DNA of 7,288 bases from Acidobacteriota bacterium (GTDB lineage Bacteria; Acidobacteriota; Vicinamibacteria; Vicinamibacterales; UBA8438): the NCBI GenBank assembly GCA_012963185.1, contig DTWD01000140.1:1-7288 (forward strand), written 5' to 3'. Shown here piece by piece: positions 6,017 through 7,288 of the stretch (within the stretch, counting starts at the first letter, position 1; each line of letters opens with the position of its first letter). The notes under the pieces were generated by a model, which worked only from the letters and a program-made list of their open reading frames with translations, was not told the origin of the DNA and did not search any database. The position numbers and the translations under genes were made by a program.

Positions 6017-7288
6017 ATGAGTTACGCGAAGATCAACACCGACATTTTGCGTACCCTGCAGGCCCCAGGATTGGCCTATTACGGGGCGTTGGGATTCGTC
6101 CTCTTGGTGTTGACCTTTGGTGCGTATGCCTTCGCACAGCAGTGGCAGTTCGGACTCGGGGTCGCCGGATATGAGCACCCGACCCTCTGGAGTATCTACA
6201 TTACCAACTTCGTCTTCTGGATTGGAATTGCACACTCTGGAACGCTGATATCGGCAGTACTGTTCCTCTTCCGTGCGAAGTGGCGGACGGCGGTCGCGCG
6301 CGCGTCGGAAACCATGACCGTCTTTGCAGTCATGACAGCGGGGTTGTTTCCGATCATCCACATCGGCCGACCGTGGGTTTTTTACTGGCTAATCCCGTAT
6401 CCCAATGAGCGACAGCTCTGGGTTAATTTCCGCTCACCGCTCGTCTGGGATGTATTCGCAATCACGACGTATTTAACCGTGAGTGCCATGTTTCTCTTTC
6501 TCGGACTAATTCCTGATATTGCGGCCGCACGAGACCGGTGCACCGACTGGCGTAAACCGATTTACCGCGTTTTAGCTGTTGGTTGGCGGGGCTCAACCCG
6601 GCAGTGGGTGCATTGGGGGGCCCTGTATGGATTTTTTGCTGCCCTCGCAACCCCATTAGTCGTCTCAGTGCATAGCGTCGTTTCGTGGGACTTCGCCATG
6701 ACCATTCTCCCCGGTTGGCATAGTACGATTTTCGCGCCCTACTTTGTCGCCGGCGCGATCTTCTCTGGCCTTGCGATGGTCATCACACTCCTAATACCTC
6801 TGAGAAAATTATTAGGGATCGAAAACTACATCACAATTCACCACTTCGAGAACCTCGCGAAGTTAATTATTGTCACGTCATTAATTGTCGGTTATGCCTA
6901 TCTGACCGAGTTTTTTGTTGCCTGGTATAGCGGGAGCACTTTTGAACAAGGAACTTTTTATGACCGCATGTTCGGTCAGTACCGGCTGTTCACATGGGGA
7001 ACGCTTACGTGCAATGTAATTATCCCGCTAGTTCTGTTCATAAAAAAGGTCCGAACCAATCTCGCCGCACTGTTTGTAATCTCCATATTTATCAATATCG
7101 GTATGTGGCTCGAGCGTTTCGTCATTATTGTCGCGTCACTCTCGCACGACTTCGATCCAGCAAACTGGTCAGCAGGTATTTATCAACCGACCTGGGTCGA
7201 AGGTGCAATTACAGCTGGTAGCTTTGCTTTGTTTTTCTTTTTCTTCTTGCTGTTCATTAAGAATTTCCCGGCAATTTCGATTACGGAA
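6017..7288 (+). CDS. actC: Alternative complex III subunit C, NrfD-like quinol-binding membrane protein, C-terminus cut by window edge
   Basis: ActC is the NrfD/PsrC-type integral membrane subunit that oxidises quinol and hands electrons to ActB. The frame stays open from the ATG at 6017 to the last base, giving 424 residues. I count about ten hydrophobic helices (roughly 19-40, 57-85, 94-112, 141-165, 199-222, 236-260, 281-305, 330-350, 354-378, 399-418), as expected for the family, so only the tail is missing. Typical segments are W-I-G-I-A-H73-S-G-T-L-I-S, P-I-I-H115-I-G-R-P-W, N-F-R-S-P-L-V-W-D145 and G-L-I-P-D-I-A. H115 and D145 are the likely counterparts of the conserved His/Asp pair proposed at the quinol site. 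The last helix contains five consecutive Phe. The start is seven bases after the actB stop, with a GAG overlapping the actB stop codon as a weak ribosome site; translational coupling is likely. Confidence 0.95.
   Translation, partial: MSYAKINTDILRTLQAPGLAYYGALGFVLLVLTFGAYAFAQQWQFGLGVAGYEHPTLWSIYITNFVFWIGIAHSGTLISAVLFLFRAKWRTAVARASETMTVFAVMTAGLFPIIHIGRPWVFYWLIPYPNERQLWVNFRSPLVWDVFAITTYLTVSAMFLFLGLIPDIAAARDRCTDWRKPIYRVLAVGWRGSTRQWVHWGALYGFFAALATPLVVSVHSVVSWDFAMTILPGWHSTIFAPYFVAGAIFSGLAMVITLLIPLRKLLGIENYITIHHFENLAKLIIVTSLIVGYAYLTEFFVAWYSGSTFEQGTFYDRMFGQYRLFTWGTLTCNVIIPLVLFIKKVRTNLAALFVISIFINIGMWLERFVIIVASLSHDFDPANWSAGIYQPTWVEGAITAGSFALFFFFFLLFIKNFPAISITE

Noticed and set aside
5996..6361. 121-codon open frame on the - strand across the actB/actC junction
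   Set aside because: It is antisense to the end of actB and the first helices of actC, with a low-complexity, charged composition typical of a shadow frame.

Overview
The window holds the start of an alternative complex III (ACIII, Act) respiratory operon on the + strand, and a divergent three-gene cluster on the - strand. The encoded proteins point to a Gram-negative, aerobically respiring bacterium: a predicted outer-membrane barrel with a signal peptide, an exported M16 zinc protease, a periplasmic multiheme cytochrome, and a quinol-oxidising complex found in many Bacteroidota, Acidobacteriota, Planctomycetota, Chloroflexota and some Proteobacteria. The style of the ActB and ActC sequences, together with the K+/H+-exchange-related protein, makes me favour an uncultured Acidobacteriota-like lineage. 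That is a low-confidence inference from remembered family resemblance, not a search result.

Layout. Positions 1-580 (-) encode the N-terminal 193 residues of an M16 (insulinase/pitrilysin-type) metallopeptidase, cut by the window edge. Positions 603-1445 (-) encode an exported, probably beta-barrel protein of unknown function. Positions 1487-2197 (-) encode a protein resembling the mitochondrial K+-H+ exchange-related (Mit_KHE1) family. These three genes run in the same direction with gaps of 41 and 22 bases, so they are probably cotranscribed in the order KHE-like, barrel, protease. A 151-base divergent intergenic region (2198-2348) follows and carries a plausible sigma70-type promoter for the + strand. 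Then come actA (2349-2930, pentaheme cytochrome c), actB (2941-6009, fused molybdopterin-oxidoreductase-like domain and four-cluster Fe-S domain) and actC (6017 to the window end, NrfD-like quinol-binding membrane subunit lacking only its C-terminal tail). The act genes are separated by 10 and 7 bases.

How the genes work together. By family knowledge, ActC takes electrons from membrane quinol, the ActB Fe-S clusters relay them, and the hemes of ActA (and ActE, expected downstream) pass them to a cytochrome c or directly to a heme-copper oxidase. The complex replaces cytochrome bc1. The remaining subunits (actD, actE, actF) and possibly oxidase genes should lie just beyond 7288. No sequence link between the - strand cluster and respiration is visible beyond the shared divergent intergenic region.

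I found no RNA genes, mobile elements, CRISPR arrays or convincing terminators. I do not see an undescribed system here. The least characterised parts are the barrel protein and the bacterial KHE-like protein beside ACIII.
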